NCBI GenBank assembly: GCA_020720525.1
Contig: DYON01000188.1
Coordinates: 1-5,298 of the forward strand
Source of the DNA: Acetofilamentum sp.
GTDB lineage: Bacteria; Bacteroidota; Bacteroidia; Bacteroidales; DTU049
Direction: 5' to 3'
DNA length: 5,298 nt
The notes beneath the pieces were generated by a model. That model was not told the DNA's origin and made no database searches. It saw nothing but the letters and a program-made list of their open reading frames with translations. Of this stretch, positions 5,297-5,298 are shown piece by piece; the first letter of the stretch is position 1, and each line of letters starts with the position of its first letter. The position numbers and the translations under genes are program-made.

Positions 5297-5298
5297 TC

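Larger units (their letters stand above)
5041..5298. repeat. Gene-poor, hairpin-forming region; probable interspersed repeat or element remnant running off the edge
   Basis: After the terminator no convincing gene is present up to the edge. The part 5041-5160 is visibly richer in G+C than the genes beside it. It contains a nested fold: CCGAC (5041-5045) with GTCGG (5080-5084), enclosing GTTCG (5054-5058) with CGAAC (5067-5071). GCCGA (5137-5141) can pair with TCGGC (5156-5160), and TGCGCA recurs at 5085-5090 and near 5106-5111. On the leftward strand two short open frames lie end to end: one open from the edge to a stop at 5165-5167, and one from ATG 5163 to TGA 5059. The composition shift and structure suggest a dispersed element or degenerate insertion-sequence end. 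The impression that this belongs to a Bacteroidota repeat family is recollection, not a search result. Confidence 0.4.

Noticed and set aside
1..5298. CRISPR array, toxin-antitoxin, phage or defence genes
   Set aside because: No regularly spaced repeats, no matching protein families, and every sizeable gene has a housekeeping or metabolic assignment or a generic lipoprotein character.

Overview
The window looks like chromosomal DNA from a member of the Bacteroidota, probably Bacteroidales-like. Four things suggest this. The promoter in front of iorA fits the Bacteroidota consensus (TTG, 20-bp spacer, TAnnTTTG). The genes start without strong Shine-Dalgarno sequences. The indolepyruvate oxidoreductase alpha subunit is the short form without a C-terminal ferredoxin domain, which I associate with Bacteroides relatives. 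The genes are fairly AT-rich, with A/T-tract intergenic DNA. This placement is inference from style and content, not from a marker gene.

Layout: positions 1-51 hold a GC-rich hairpin beyond the end of the leftward gene cluster. Positions 52-2589 hold three tightly spaced leftward genes. In transcription order they are an AcpH-type acyl-carrier-protein phosphodiesterase (2589-1999), a secreted lipoprotein of unknown function with a DUF4412/LolA-like look (1988-1287), and an M48/Ste24-type integral-membrane zinc protease (1254-52). The gaps of 10 and about 12-32 bases suggest one operon. Positions 2590-2769 form a divergent AT-rich intergenic region with a well-formed rightward promoter. Positions 2770-4978 hold iorA and iorB, 13 bases apart, followed by a textbook intrinsic terminator at 5003-5033. 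Positions 5034-5298 hold no convincing gene. They look like a GC-richer, hairpin-forming interspersed element running off the right edge.

Function: IorA and IorB together form a thiamine-diphosphate-dependent 2-oxoacid:ferredoxin oxidoreductase for aryl pyruvates (indolepyruvate, phenylpyruvate, 4-hydroxyphenylpyruvate), linking aromatic amino acids to aryl-acetyl-CoA. IorB has no cysteine. IorA keeps only the cysteines expected for one cluster near the thiamine cofactor, so this enzyme should have a much shorter electron path than the archaeal form. The leftward cluster concerns the cell envelope and lipid metabolism (ACP recycling, an exported lipoprotein, a membrane protease), but no functional link among the three is proven here.

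Most of the window is ordinary housekeeping or catabolic chromosome, and I did not find a new defence or mobile system. The points most worth a second look are a probable one-base frameshift at the start of the protease gene, the ferredoxin-less IorA with its predicted single cluster, and the repeat-like sequences at both edges.
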